This document shows, one piece after another, positions 33,401 to 64,000 of a DNA stretch of 64,000 bases. Under the pieces are notes generated by a model, which was given only the letters and a program-made list of their open reading frames with translations, made no database searches and had not been told where the DNA came from. A program made the position numbers and the translations under genes. Location: contig OU342809.1 of NCBI GenBank assembly GCA_910591455.2, forward strand, positions 25,859,056-25,923,055. Direction: 5' to 3'. Each line of letters begins with the position of its first letter. Positions within the stretch are counted from its first letter, which is position 1. The DNA is from Pholis gunnellus. Its lineage: Eukaryota; Chordata; Actinopteri; Perciformes; Pholidae.

Positions 33401-36169
33401 ATCCGTCATTCAAACCCAGTGAGGCTTTTGCATTAACTAGGCTCCTGGACTGTGTCAATGCTATCAGAGACTGGAAGGCAGAAAACTGCTTACAACTCAA
33501 CGACACCAAGACAGAGGTTCTGGTTATTGCACCAGATGAGTTTGTCCCTATGATCAAGCAGAGTATTGGTCCACTCTCCTCTGCTGCCCATTGCAACCTG
33601 TGCAGTCTAGGGGGTTTTCTTTGATTGATCCATGTCGTTTGACCCCCATGTTAAGCAGCTGTCCAGATCATGTTTCTTCTACCTAAGAAATATCAGTAAA
33701 CTGAGATCTGTAGTATCAACAGCTGAACTAGAGATGATCATACACGCCTTCATCTCTTCACGCATTGACTACTGTAACACTCTTTTCTCATCACTCAGTA
33801 TAGCTGCTCTTAACCGTTTACAGGTAATCCAAAACGCTGCCGCCAGATTACTCACCAGGATAAATCAACGGTCTCACATCACCCCCATACTCCGATCTCT
33901 CCACTGGCTCCCTGTAGCATTTAGGATCCACTTTAAAATTCTCACCCTCACTTACAGAGCACTACACGGTCAGACTCCTACATATGTAGCTGATCTACTT
34001 CATCCATATTCACCCGCCCGCGCTCTCAGGTCAAAAGTGTTCGGTTATCTGTCTGCCCCACGCACTCGCCTTAAGACCCGTGGTGACCGAGCTTTTGAGG
34101 CAGTAGCACCAAGGCTGTGGAATGCTCTGCCTGAACCCTACGCTTTGCTGTTTCTGTGAACTCATCCAAAAATCAGCTCAAGACACACCTCTTAGGCTGG
34201 CATTTGGGTAACAACTCCTGTCCTAGGCCTGCTTTTAAACCATGTTTTACATTTGTACTTTCTGTTTTTGTGCATTTTAATGTAAATTATTGGCCCTTCT
34301 ATGGTCACATTGTGCTTTTTGTTTGTAATTCTGCTCCTGTTAAGCATTTTGTGACTTAAGTCTGTGAAAAGCGCTTTATAAATACATTTTACTTACTTAC
34401 ATATAATGATGACTATTTCTATGTGCATTGAAAAATATTTTTGTGGCGAGAGTCATTTATCACAAAATACATTTGTGAATCTTTCTGTGTGCATTCATTA
34501 CTATTGAGACTGATCTGACCCTGTTCCTGTGTGAAGTCATCCTCCCAGGTCCTGTATGAGGGAAGTACTTGAACAGACCAACAAAGTCTCTTACTACAGC
34601 TTCCTAATGAGCCTGGCTAAACACGAGGCCACCAACCAAACTATTGGTAGGTTTAACATTACACAGTCGTAGTATTACTGCTGCTACTACTGCTTCTGCT
34701 TCTACAACTACCTATACGTCTACTGATACTGCTACTACTACCTCTACTCCTACTGCTATTGCTACTGCCTTTTCTACTTCTACTACTACTACTGCTACTA
34801 CTGCTGCTACTACTGCTACAGCTTCTACTACTGTTACTACTACTTCTACGCCTACTACTGCTATAGCTATTGCTACTGCTACTACTACTGCTATAGCTAT
34901 TGCTACTGCTACTACTACTGCTATTGCTACTGCAACTACCAGTACTACTATTATTACTACTGCTTCCACTACTATTATTACTACTACTGCTACTGCTACT
35001 GCTACTCCCACTTCTGCTACTACATACAAAATGTTGTTAAAACAACATGAGTTGTAAAGTGTACACATACATAAGAGTACAAAATGTGCTTTATGATTAT
35101 ATCCACCCTCATACAGATTTCATGACTTATCAACAGTACATTACTAAATACCAGAGTTGTAGACTTGCGACTGTAAAGACTCAACTTGCTTGGGACTCCA
35201 CCTAAAGGCAAAAAGCTGAGGAGCGTTGACTCTGTGACTCATAAATGTTGGAAAATGCAATATTGTGAGTAGTACATCGCAATATGTCTGTGTGTGCATC
35301 CAGGTTATTACAAATTGCCCGTTAGGACTTTGGATTTTACTCAAATACTTTCTTCCCTTATCATGTCTGACACAAGCCTGTATGCTCAAAGATAGTCTGG
35401 TGTTACTTTCTACCCTTCTATAAATCTGTATTCTTCGGTCATTGGTTGAGTTCTTTGCAGTCTCCCCTGAAAAATTCCTAAACAATTCATCTTTCTCTTT
35501 AGCTGCTAAATCCTCCACTGTGTTAACCAGCGAGCAGCTAGTTTAGTTTAGAAGAGGCTGTAAAGCTCCGTAGAGCTGCACGGTTGGCGACAAAGTGACC
35601 CCTTTGACATTACACAGAATAATTCCATTCAATCACATTCAGGGAATATGCAATAACGTTGTCTTTCGTCCCTCTTTCTACAGGAGCATTACCCAGCATG
35701 GCAGAGTTTCTCATTGATCCAGAGATGGACCAGGAACTGGACAAACTGTGAGAGCACATACAGTGTACTGTATACTGCACAGGATGACAGTATCATAATA
35801 CGCACACACATCTAGCTTTTCTCACATTTCTTTAACAGACATGCTTTTCCTGTTCTTTCCTTTAGCTGTTTTCTCATTTTGTTGTCCTCATTTCCTGTGT
35901 CTGGCCTTTACTTCCTGTCCCCTTTGATGTTTTTTTTCTCACTTCTCCTATCTTCCTTTCTTCTCTTAATAACTCGTTCCTTTTTCCCGGTGCTGTCCAG
36001 AATCGCCCAGATCTCAGTGAGTCCCGGCAGCAACAGCAGCGGCAGTGCGGTGGGGGGGCTGAAGGAGGTGCAGAGGAGGGCCTCCCCCAGGAGGAACATC
36101 CACCACAGGAGGAAGATGGAGGTGGAAAGCGATGGTTCCACGGAAGAGACTGACTCCTCTGAAAACTGA
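27448..36169 (+). CDS. cstpp1: Centriolar satellite-associated tubulin polyglutamylase complex regulator 1 (C11orf49)
   Basis: CSTPP1 binds the tubulin polyglutamylase complex at centriolar satellites and influences its stability and microtubule glutamylation. Nine coding exons: 27448-27499, 27612-27714, 28306-28436, 28694-28778, 29516-29601, 30962-31169, 34537-34646, 35684-35747, 36001-36169. The frame is continuous over 336 codons including the stop, giving 335 residues against about 331 in human. Landmarks shared with the human protein are PDxEYLA near the N-terminus, ATPHNRASFIRVFWRC, LLQLLCPDFPL, RIVLMDDTIDCLMSFSDFL, PNTVIVPTS and the tail ESDGSTEETD. The ATG at 27448 was chosen because it gives the human-like N-terminal length and has A at -3. 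In-frame ATGs at 27418 (weak context) and 27457 are alternatives. Confidence 0.94.
28274..28305 (+). promoter_or_regulatory. cstpp1: cstpp1 intron 2 acceptor made of a TG repeat
   Basis: The last 30 or so bases of the intron are (TG)n with two GC interruptions, ending directly in TGTAG before exon 3 (TTTCAGCAGTG). There is no ordinary polypyrimidine tract apart from TTAATTCCTC just upstream. Frame continuity across the junction (GAATA joined to T TTC AGC) fixes this acceptor. Confidence 0.8.
29687..30579. mobile_element. TTAA-flanked foldback MITE in cstpp1 intron 5
   Basis: The element is bounded by TTAA on both sides and has ends AAAGGGACAGTTC and GAACTGTCCCTTT. Subterminal segments also pair: GTGTTGGAGATATC near 29781 with GATATCTCCAACAC near 30048. 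It has no coding frame. TTAA target duplications are used by the piggyBac and Kolobok superfamilies, so it is a non-autonomous member of one of these. Confidence 0.85.
30479..30516. repeat. Perfect palindrome, 18-bp arms and 2-base centre
   Basis: ATCTAGATTGATAAATAG (30479-30496) and CTATTTATCAATCTAGAT (30499-30516) are exact reverse complements around TG. It lies inside the TTAA element near its right end. Confidence 0.95.
31645..34390 (+). mobile_element. L2 LINE, 5'-truncated and degenerate, sense in cstpp1 intron 6
   Basis: The copy begins within the endonuclease domain (FLTETWQQ) and runs to a 3' end GTGAAAAGCGCTTTATAAAT followed by short ACTT repeats. It is on the same strand as cstpp1 and makes the 3.4-kb intron between 31169 and 34537. 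Order is as expected for the L2/CR1 clade: endonuclease, reverse transcriptase, then the conserved C-terminal segment. Confidence 0.93.
31861..34159 (+). pseudogene. L2 ORF2 (endonuclease-reverse transcriptase) remnant
   Basis: Visible motifs are LLVGDFNLHIND (endonuclease), LLDLSSAFDTVDH, GVPQGSVLGPLL and YADDIQLH (catalytic YADD of the reverse transcriptase), and RLWNALPE at the end. The frame shifts near 32040, stops near 32934 and 33028, and shifts again near 33620, so no functional protein is made. Confidence 0.92.
34668..35025 (+). repeat. Degenerate CTA/CTG trinucleotide repeat
   Basis: About 350 bases consist of CTACTACTG-type triplets with scattered TTC and AGC variants. It starts only about 20 bases downstream of the cstpp1 exon 7 donor (34646/34647). 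Long frames in it on both strands (Thr/Ala-rich, Val-rich) are artefacts of the repeat. Confidence 0.93.
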
Positions 36170-36810
36170 CCTCTAATCTTTCACCAGTCTGTGACATCTC
36201 ACCTTCCATCTTAAGTCGGAAACACACTGTGGCTGTATGGTACAACACTTCCATGACCATTATTTGTTATGTGAACCCACACTAGTAGTGGACCAGCGCA
36301 CAGCGGTGCAAGAGAACACTCCACCTTGCAACAGACTGTCTGCTTTTTCTCCAGCATGAGTCTTCATCAGTGTAGCGCTGCCTGCAGTCTGTTGATGCTG
36401 CGTATTGTTCTCTTATGTGCTCTTAGGTCCTAAAGATGTGCAAGTCCCACGTCTGCACATGATCATGTGACATGCTACTGCTCTGCGGCTGCACAGTGTT
36501 TTGAATTTTACTGGAATCTTACCAAACAAAATGTTTGTATTGGTTGGCAGTAATGGTATTTATTTTGCTAGTTATGAGTAGTATAACTAAGTTGAATATC
36601 AACAGTATCACTCCAGTTTATACTCAATTTCAAAGTATTTACAATTTTACCTGGAATTTGGTTGTTGTCATGTTGGCGAAGCCTCTTCATACCATACCAT
36701 AATGAAACACCAATACTCTCCACTAAGAGTGAAACTAAGAAGTAGTTTTAAGTAAGTTAGCTGCTCCATATTACACAAAACAAGGCAGGTCTCATTGCTG
36801 GAATAAAAGA
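36170..36810 (+). promoter_or_regulatory. cstpp1: cstpp1 3' UTR with a candidate polyadenylation signal
   Basis: The sequence after the stop codon has no open frame of interest. The first AATAAA is at 36802-36807, about 630 bases past the stop, and is a reasonable poly(A) signal. No transcript evidence is available, so the end of the mRNA is inferred. Confidence 0.5.
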
Positions 36811-36879
36811 TAGGAACCTCTGTCTTCTTGGGTGTGGAATTAATGACTAAATGCTTGAATACCGATGTTGAATACACTT

Positions 36880-36932
36880 ATTGTAAGTCGCTTTGGATAA
36901 AAGCGTCTGCTAAATGACTGTAATGTAATTTC
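36880..36932 (+). repeat. Teleost dispersed repeat tail (TCGCTTTGGATAAAAGCG type)
   Basis: The segment TAAGTCGCTTTGGATAAA followed by AGCGTCTGCTAAATGACTG is a very widespread 3' tail of dispersed repeats in fish genomes, recalled from general knowledge. Only the tail is present here, so the parent family cannot be named. Confidence 0.6.
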
Positions 36933-37226
36933 TTTTATAAAAAGCTGCACTTAATGTTTTCAAACCTACCTAATGTACAGCATTCCTGCTGCTTTAAATC
37001 CATCACTTTAAATGGCGGCCAAATTGCCAAATTTAGAAATCTGCAGAAAAGTTTGCGCCGAGCTTCTGCAGAGCCACAGAAACGGTTTGTGAGGCTCGCA
37101 GAGAGCTGCAAAGACGCACTGCACACCTCCTAAAGAATGGGACTTTGTGCCGGAGACGGCGGACGCCGCAGAGGTTTGATTGGAAATCAGAGCTTGGGTT
37201 TTATACTGTATATAACAAAACACCCA

Positions 37227-37290
37227 ATCAAATACCCAGCAATCATCATTGCATATCTGTACATGCAATGCTGATTGCTGGGTATTTGAT
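37227..37290. repeat. Near-perfect hairpin, 28-bp arms with 8-base loop
   Basis: The left arm 37227-37254 and the right arm 37263-37290 are reverse complements with a single mismatch (T at 37246). The loop is ATCTGTAC. The RNA of either strand would fold into a tight stem. It lies beyond the cstpp1 3' end and within no exon. It could be a tiny foldback transposon remnant or a small RNA precursor; the sequence does not decide. Confidence 0.85.
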
Positions 37291-40200
37291 CATGTGACGA
37301 GTCCATATGATAAACGGTAGCTAGTTCAGTCGCAAGACTGACAAGCTGAGCACAAACTGAGCAAGCAGTCATGCCGTTCAAACATAAAAGTGTCAGTAAG
37401 TAGGGTCCTTCATATTAGCATGCACTGGGGCCGGTTGTAACACCTTTAAACCACTGATGAGTAAGTGACAAATACATCTTTCAATCTCTGACAAAAGTTA
37501 GCTACAACTGCAGTCGCTCAAGTTTAGCCCTCCGACAAATTCATATCTGGCAAAATCCAGTCAAGAATCATTAATAAAAATGGTGAATTTACAGACTTGT
37601 ATTCTCTAAAAAGAAGGTCCTTTGGCTCCTAATGAAGAACATGTATTCTAAGTGCAGTTGTAAATGTAATTTATTGACAAGAAAAACTACCATCATTATC
37701 ACCAGTCTGTGCATCTTCTGTGTCTTCATTTTACAACATCGATATCATGCGGTGTTACACCCAGGTTTTGGTCAAACCAACAGCATACAATGATAACTCC
37801 TATACAGACATACATACATAGTTTCTATACAGGATATATCTATATTGATGAGTCATGTACAGCAGATCCCCATGGTGTTAGAATCAGAATAGTGGAATAC
37901 AAAGAAAGGACACTTTCTGGTGGATCACAACGACTTCCTGTGGTGCTCCTTGAATGGCTGGCATGGAAATGAACATGTGGTGGAAAGGACACTAAATGAG
38001 ACTGAAATAGTTTGTCTTTCTTCCAGGTTGCCATTCTTTTTCATTCACTTCAGTTTGCTCCTGTATGAAAATCAAACAACTGAGACTTGGAAGTGTGAAA
38101 TTTGTAATCCAACATAGTAAAGTTCTTGTCTGCTTAGATTTTGGCAAATTTCTGTTGCATTATTGAATTATTTAATCCCATTCTGAAATGAATGAGTTTG
38201 GGTGTTTTGAGGTGGGGTTGTATGTACTTATTTATAGTCAGCGTGTTACCTACAGAAGACAGCGGTCGGCACGCCCTCAGTTTGGAGAAGCAGAGAGTTC
38301 CAGCACTGGAGCAAAGTAAAGTACTGCTGTGGACGAGTGCATCACCAAAAGGTTTTTAGCCAATCCACCTTTTAAGTTTCACTTCCAGGCTGTCTGCCGA
38401 CAAGATAAAGCCGTGAAAACACTCTAAACATAGCGTACACTTTAATGGATATTGATTTGTTTAGGTGGGTCTTTCTTCTAGATGTCGACAGCAGCTTCTT
38501 GCTTTGCTCTTGTGTCGGTGTTTCTGCCTGTTTCTCCAAACTGGGGATGTGTTGACTTTGGATTAGGACCTCATACAACCCCACTTCAACCCCCCAAACT
38601 ATTTCTTTAAGGCAATGGCAGGTAATGGAATATTTGAAATAAATGTTTGTCCTGTATGAAGGCTTCATTTGATACAGGTTTTGCAGACCAAATATTTTCA
38701 AACAGAAGCTGCATGCCTTGTATAGATGTTTTGCCCTGTATTCTTTGTATTCTTCCTAGACTAAAAAAGTAGCAAGATCATGGGAGAAATACGTAGCTAC
38801 TATTAATACTGCTAGTACTAACGCAAACTATAATAAGTATATTAATACATTTGTGCAAAATCTCAGCAAGATGCTTCATTACATCATCTTAGATTAATGT
38901 CCTCCCATAGAAAACGTAATCAGTTCTACAGTAAATATGCTGTCAATCAAACAGCACTGAACCACAATGACTGACTGAGGAACAGTACCAGCCCCATATT
39001 GCAGTTAAACCGTGGCCTAATATCTCTCTTGAGTCCCAGTAACATTGTTTAACATCTTGGGTGGCATATCCAGCTACAAGACTACTCATCTGGATGAGAT
39101 TGACTGTTTGGATCTAAATCTGATGATTAGAGACAGAAGTCAACAGTTCAACAGTCATCACTACACCAGAACAAATAGGCACTATTCTCTGAAGACAAAA
39201 CATTTCAGGCTTCATTTCCATTGACTTTACATTCTCAAATCTGTTTACCAAATTGTGAAGTGCTTGTACAGATGCATTCCGACTGGCTGGAAATTCCAGT
39301 CCAAATGTTCACAACCTGGATCTTAAAGCTGCATTAATAGATTTTCAGGTTACTTGAGGCAGCAGGACAAGCTGAAAACACAGCTTTGCCATACTATAAA
39401 AGCTCTAATGTTTAGCTTGTTAGCAAATCTTTGTCTCTTTACATATCTGGCAGACGCTGAGTAATATTATCGTTATTTTGAGTCAATGCTCAGATGGCCT
39501 GAGAAGAGTAAATCCAATATTCACTTTGTTTTAGCTCTACTTTGGTCTCCATCAGCCCATGAGAAACATTCTGTCTCTTTAGCTGCTATGTGCTCCACTG
39601 TGTTCACCAGCTAGTTGACAACTTTTAGTGCACAGTGGGTTTATCAGAGCCTTTTAGCTAAAATAGCTGCTCTTAGATAACAGGTTGGTGTAGTTTACAT
39701 GCTGGGAAAGCAAAACAATGAGCTAAAAGAGGCTCTTCATAGAGCTGAGTTTCACTGCGTTGTTGGATAAAAAGTCTCTGGTTCATCACTGTGTGTGTCT
39801 CCTTTTACATTGCACATAGTCATTTGATCCAACATGTTGATTGGTGCAGCTTTAAGCCCAGAGCAAGTCTAAAAAACAAGGAGGAACTGCATGGACATGA
39901 ATTCCCCTTGCTTAGATAACAAGTCAGATTATGGTTTTGTGCCAAAAAGCCAAGTTCAGTATTTCCTTTTAAATACATCCCATTCAAAATAAAACAGGAA
40001 ACAAATGCTATGTGTAATGAGAAATAAGTGTTTCCAAGCTGACTCGACCACAATTTGGTCCTAGATTTGAGCAGGCAATGCAAAAGAAGTCTGAGCTGAA
40101 AGGAATATGGACAGACAAGGACACGACTGCACAGTGATCCACTTCCTCACCAGTCACTTCTTTTGCACATATACTACATTGCACAGCGTCATTTGGGCCT

Positions 40201-41186
40201 TGTTATTACAAAGAGTTAAAGGACATTTGATTGCTCAACCAGAGAAACGCTGCAGGTGTTTGTAGTTGAAACCGCATTTGGAAAAAAAGAAATTCGGCAC
40301 CTTAACAACACCTCCAAAGGTCTTCAACAGTAGATTGTCTAGTCAGGGGGTTATAACATACAGAATCATTCTGAGATATTCTGGAAAACATTAGTTTGTC
40401 CTCATTGGTGCAGAGAAACAAGCAGGTCCATTAGTTGTTTAAATTGTTGTATGAAGCTAATTTCACACAGAGGATTTACCCTCTTTTCATAAACATGCAG
40501 TCTTGCTTTGTTTCTTAGATTCTCAAGTGTGTGTTTGTGGTAACATTGCTGCCTTCCAGGCCATTTAACCTGGGTTTGATTCCAGGCCAGTGTATGCAGC
40601 GACATCTGTAAACTCAGACATAATGTGACACTGCGTTAAAGCTGCAATAACTGTGACTGGAATTCTAGTTTGTTTACCCGAGTGAGCACAATACTCGTGA
40701 TCACTAACAGTGCTGATCTATGCATACGCAACATTAGAAATTCATTTTGGTCAAGAGGATGAACGTCAACTAACGGAGATGCTTAATTATAAACAGCGAA
40801 AACAGATATATTACATGCAAATCTTACATAACTTGCTAGGTTTTGCTACTTTTCATTCTACCTAAATTATTGTATAACTTAATTGAAAAAGAAGTCTTCT
40901 AACTAAGTTTTCCGTTTAGCAAACATTATGGTCCTACTTTTACATCGATATTCCCAAGTTTAGAGACTGGAATTAAAAAGGTTTGAGTGCTTAATGTTTA
41001 ACCACATGTGACCGTACAAACCAGTCACTAGCAGGACGAATGGGCTGACGTTTGTCATATGTACACAAACTAGAACTCTAGCTACAGATATAGAGCCTCT
41101 TCACTCAAGTGCATTCATCATACCAAGATTAAAGATTTAGATATTGTTGTAAGGAACCTTTTTTGAATTGATTCATGTTTTTTCAT

Positions 41187-42156
41187 TTTATTGACTAATC
41201 AGTTCATGAAATGTCAGAAATGATGGCATTATGGCATTATAAGAGCTGAAGGTGATGTCTTCAACTTGTTTATCATGTCTGACCAACAGTGAGAAAACAC
41301 AAACATATTCAATATCCATTACATGATATTTTAGATGCTGGAAACAACAAAAGATAGCTTTCTCATCGGCTTTACAGATGCCAGTGTCAGTCAGTCGGCC
41401 CAACATTCTTTCCAGACTAAAATATCTGAACAAATATTGTAACAGCTGTGGTGATCCTCTGGCTTCTCATCTCGTTTGGTTTACGGCCAAACAACCTGCA
41501 AACTGATGACGTTACCACCAGCCTCAGCTGAACTTTGTGTTTAACAGATGTTAGCGGCTGACATGATAAACATGGTCATTGTGCATATGTTAGCATGCTG
41601 AAATGAGCATTTACAGTAGCTTAAAGCACTGCTGTGCCTAAACACAACCTCACTGAGCTGCTAACACGGCTGCTAACTCTTGTTTTTTGATACATGAATT
41701 AAATGGTTAATCAATTACCAAAACTGTCACTATTCATTATCATACATTTCACCAATGGTGGCAAGTTAAAAAATTGACGACATAAAGATTCTGTCATTAA
41801 ATGAACTCCGTAGTCCTGAAGGCTGTCGATATGGTTTTACATCCAATATCTACATGTAGTCACGTAACCCATAAAATATATCAATATCACATATTTGTAT
41901 TTAGGTAGGGTTAATGTCACATCTGTTCTCAGTGTATGGAACATCTCATGTGATCCAATCCATCCATAGAGGTATTTATATTGTGACATGGCTAAAGTAA
42001 GGACAAGCTTGTTGTATCACTGGATGCAGGTAAGAAGAGTAATCCCCCATGCAAGTACTCTGACAAAGACATATGAGTGGTCCAGTTTGCTGTGTAAGAC
42101 CAAGCTTACATGCACATAGTGAGTATTCAATACATAATGTGGACGGGGGAGAGGTG
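41187..42156 (-). promoter_or_regulatory. mapk8ip1: mapk8ip1 3' UTR with a candidate polyadenylation signal
   Basis: Reading past the stop on the minus strand, the first clear AATAAA is at 41192-41187, roughly 970 bases downstream. No other coding signal appears in this stretch. The transcript end is inferred. Confidence 0.4.
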
Positions 42157-61738
<19,582 letters not shown>

Positions 61739-62183
61739 TTGGACAAGGCTTCCCCACCCACCTCTACCTAACTCTCTTCCCCTTCTTCCTCTGCGTTCTC
61801 TTCAGCATCGATCAGATCTAAGCTCAGCCTCTGAACACACCCCCTCCACTCCCTCCTTGCCTGATCATTGGTTGGCCACAGTGTCACATCATCATCATCA
61901 CCACCATCATCTTCCGGCTGGAACAGAGTAGAACGGAGAGCAGAGGTAGAGAAACAGGAGGAGGAAGGAAGAGAGAGAGAAGGGATGTGGTTGGTTTAGA
62001 ATAGTGATGGGATGAGCAAGGATCGACAGAGAGAGGAAGGCAGGGTGAAGAGAGAGACAGAGATGGAGTGTGCAGAGAGGGAGAGAGAAGGGGAGGAGGC
62101 AGTCAGGGCCAACCAATGAGAGCAAGGCATAACATCATCAGCTCATCTGCCTGTTGTGTTTTCAGTGAGTTAAGCTTAATAAA

Positions 62184-62185
<2 letters not shown>

Positions 62186-62262
<77 letters not shown>

Positions 62263-62279
62263 TGTGTGTGTGTGTGTGT
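62186..62279 (+). repeat. (GT)n microsatellite
   Basis: There are about 47 GT units with one A interruption near 62255. It lies in the mapk8ip1 5' intronic region. Confidence 0.98.
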
Positions 62280-62369
62280 AACCCAGTCCAATACGATTAT
62301 ACAGTAACAGTGATCCCATGGAGAGACAATGGAGACATTTAACCATGTAGCCATAGTCATTCAGGAAGC

Positions 62370-62775
62370 CGACAGTCAGTCAATCACTCTTTCAGTCCAC
62401 CAGCCAGTCAATAAACCAGTCGTTTGGTCACTCAGTCAGTCAGTCAATTAACAGTCATTTTACCCAGTGAAACAACAAACCAATCAGTTACTAAGACATA
62501 AAACAGCTAGCAAACCAGTAATTCAGCCAATAACAGTCAACCAGTACTTAACATCGCCATATTATGTAGAACCTAAGTAATGATTCTGTCATTCAGCCAG
62601 CCAGTCAGCAAGACTACCAGGCTAAACAGTCAAAAGGTCACTTGTCGAACCAGAGAGTTAGGCAGTCAAACCAGTAAGTCATTATGTCAGTCAACTAACC
62701 AGCCAGCAAACCAGCCAATTAGGCATTCAGTCAGCTAAAAAACAAATAAAAAACTCTTTCAGTCAGTCAAAGCTT
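62370..62775 (+). repeat. Degenerate CAGTCA/CCAGT-rich tract
   Basis: Over about 400 bases, words such as CAGTCAGTCA, AACCAGT, CAGCCAGTCA and CCAGCCAGCAAACCAGCC recur every 8 to 25 bases without a fixed period. It reads as an old CAGT-based tandem repeat that has decayed. It abuts a GT microsatellite on the left and a CA tract on the right. Confidence 0.75.
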
Positions 62776-62831
62776 ATCGCGCAGCCATCTTTAACAACGC
62801 GGTACACTGGAAAATCAAGCTACTCAATTAT

Positions 62832-62857
62832 GCACAGACACACAGACACACACACGC

Positions 62858-62895
<38 letters not shown>
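62832..62895 (+). repeat. (CA)n microsatellite with CG and GA interruptions
   Basis: This compound CA tract is about 64 bases, interrupted by CACGCACACGC. Confidence 0.95.
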
Positions 62896-62898
<3 letters not shown>

Positions 62899-63044
62899 TG
62901 TATCCTTACAGAAATCTATTTCCTGGTTACTCAGCTACTAAAAAAAAGACTTATTTAACTTGGATTACTTCTTCACCCACCTGCAAACAGGACAAATAAA
63001 TGAGACAGGGCAACTTCACTCCAGTTCATTTAGCCTCGCTCAGT

Positions 63045-63931
63045 AGAAATGAGGTTTGTATTTCGCAGGCAGGACAAGCTGCTGTCTTTCATCAGTCCAT
63101 CTATACAGAAGCCCATTTTCCAGGTATAGTTTGTTCCACTCGTGTAAACGCTTCCTGGTGAGTACATTTACCGCTTTCTCATCGTTATGGACTGCATTTG
63201 TCATCTCGAGCCTCACAACCTCTCCAATAGCAGGGTCTTTCTCTGAGCTGCTTTGTTTCCCTCCTAGGTAGTGTGCACAACATTTTGGGATAGCACCTCA
63301 GTGCAAGCTGTGATGTATTTGTTGATATCCAGCGGGATACGAGACAATATGTCTGCATCCATGTTAATCTTCCCAGGCCAGTAATTATCATTAAATCACA
63401 AATCACAAAGTTCTCCTATCCAATGATGTCCAACAGCATTTAGCTTTGCTGTGCTCATGGTGTAGGTGAGGGGGTTGTTGTCTATATAGATTGTAAAATG
63501 TGGGGCATAGCACAGGTAATCTCTGATTTTCTCACACACTGCCCATTTCAAGGTTAGAAATTCCAGCTTTCCACTGTGTAGATTGTCATTTTTCTTAGCA
63601 GGTGTCAAAATTCTCAATCCATAACCAATGGCCCTCAATGTGCACTAATAACATTAGTTTGGTTTTGGTGGGGTGTTTTTCCGAACCTCCGCTGCCTCTC
63701 ACTCTCCTCACTGGTTATTCTCAACACGTGCTTGAGAATTGTCTCATCTTTCATCTCAGCATCAGAGAGAAGGGGTTTTAGTTTCCTGCAGATATCATTA
63801 TGTCTATGTTCCTGACACACTGTTTGTAAGAAAACGTCTTGGACTGTAGCTCTGCTGTATTTAATGCTTGCATCAGGAAGGTTGGATGTAAACAGTATTC
63901 TCTGGTTGAGTCCAATTACTCCGTAGAGCAA
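63045..63931 (-). mobile_element. Ty3/gypsy fragment with internal deletion
   Basis: On the minus strand a gag-like frame (63931-63635, with VQDVFLQTVCQEHRHND and LKHVLRITSEE) is followed directly by an RNase H frame (63638-63396, with HSGKLEFLTLKWAVCEKIRD and YIDNNPLTYTMSTAKLNAVG) and an integrase N-terminal fragment. Protease and most of the reverse transcriptase are missing. It differs from the copy at 54.7-57.6 kb in sequence and strand. It lies in the 5' intronic region of mapk8ip1, assuming that gene continues right. Confidence 0.85.
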
Positions 63932-64000
63932 TTGTTGTGGCGTCTCATTAACATTATGTTGAGATCAACTCCTGAAATAGTTCAGTGCTATTCTTTTCTC

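Larger units (their letters stand above)
36811..41186. other. Intergenic space between convergent cstpp1 and mapk8ip1
   Basis: No open frame with protein-like composition is seen on either strand. Recognisable content is a teleost repeat tail at 36880-36930 and a hairpin at 37227-37290. The rest is AT-rich unique-looking sequence in which I see nothing specific. Confidence 0.5.

Noticed and set aside
34644..35068. Long Thr/Ala- and Val-rich open frames on both strands
   Set aside because: They are produced by the CTA/CTG triplet repeat in a cstpp1 intron and have no gene structure.

Overview
The window is nuclear DNA from a bony fish, most likely a spiny-rayed teleost. Genes have short exons and GT-AG introns. 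Introns and spacers are crowded with fish-type repeats (L2 and RTE LINEs, Ty3/gypsy, Tc1, hAT-like and TTAA elements, a tRNA-derived SINE, long CA/GT microsatellites). Three protein-coding genes are supported, and everything else coding-like is transposon debris.

Left (1-23.1 kb, minus strand): the 5' half of ckap5 (XMAP215/chTOG microtubule polymerase), with 24 coding exons encoding TOG1 to TOG4 (1,097 codons). TOG5 and the C-terminus lie off the left edge. The 5' UTR and an ETS-type promoter motif lie near 23.0-23.1 kb. A spacer of about 4.3 kb follows, largely filled by one hAT-like element (24182-26810).

Centre (27.4-36.2 kb, plus strand): a complete cstpp1 (C11orf49), a regulator of the tubulin polyglutamylase complex at centriolar satellites, with nine coding exons and 335 codons. 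Its introns hold a TTAA-flanked foldback element and a degenerate L2 LINE. ckap5 and cstpp1 are divergently transcribed and both act on microtubules.

Right (42.1-61.7 kb, minus strand): mapk8ip1 (JIP1), the JNK scaffold and kinesin cargo adaptor, from the JNK-binding motif to the stop codon. The N-terminal exons lie beyond the right edge. It converges tail-to-tail with cstpp1 across about 6 kb of non-coding DNA. Its intron of about 8.8 kb (52708-61540) carries a decayed Ty3/gypsy copy that is itself broken by a small hAT-like element, an RTE LINE and a SINE. A second gypsy fragment lies at 63.0-63.9 kb.

I did not find a new multi-gene system. The points most worth a second look are an E/K/R-rich helix and a Glu run in mapk8ip1, a splice acceptor in cstpp1 built from a TG repeat, a near-perfect hairpin at 37.2 kb, a perfect 18-bp palindrome inside the TTAA element, and dated transposon insertions with visible target-site duplications. 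All exon limits were read by eye from splice consensus, frame continuity and remembered homologues; no alignment was run.
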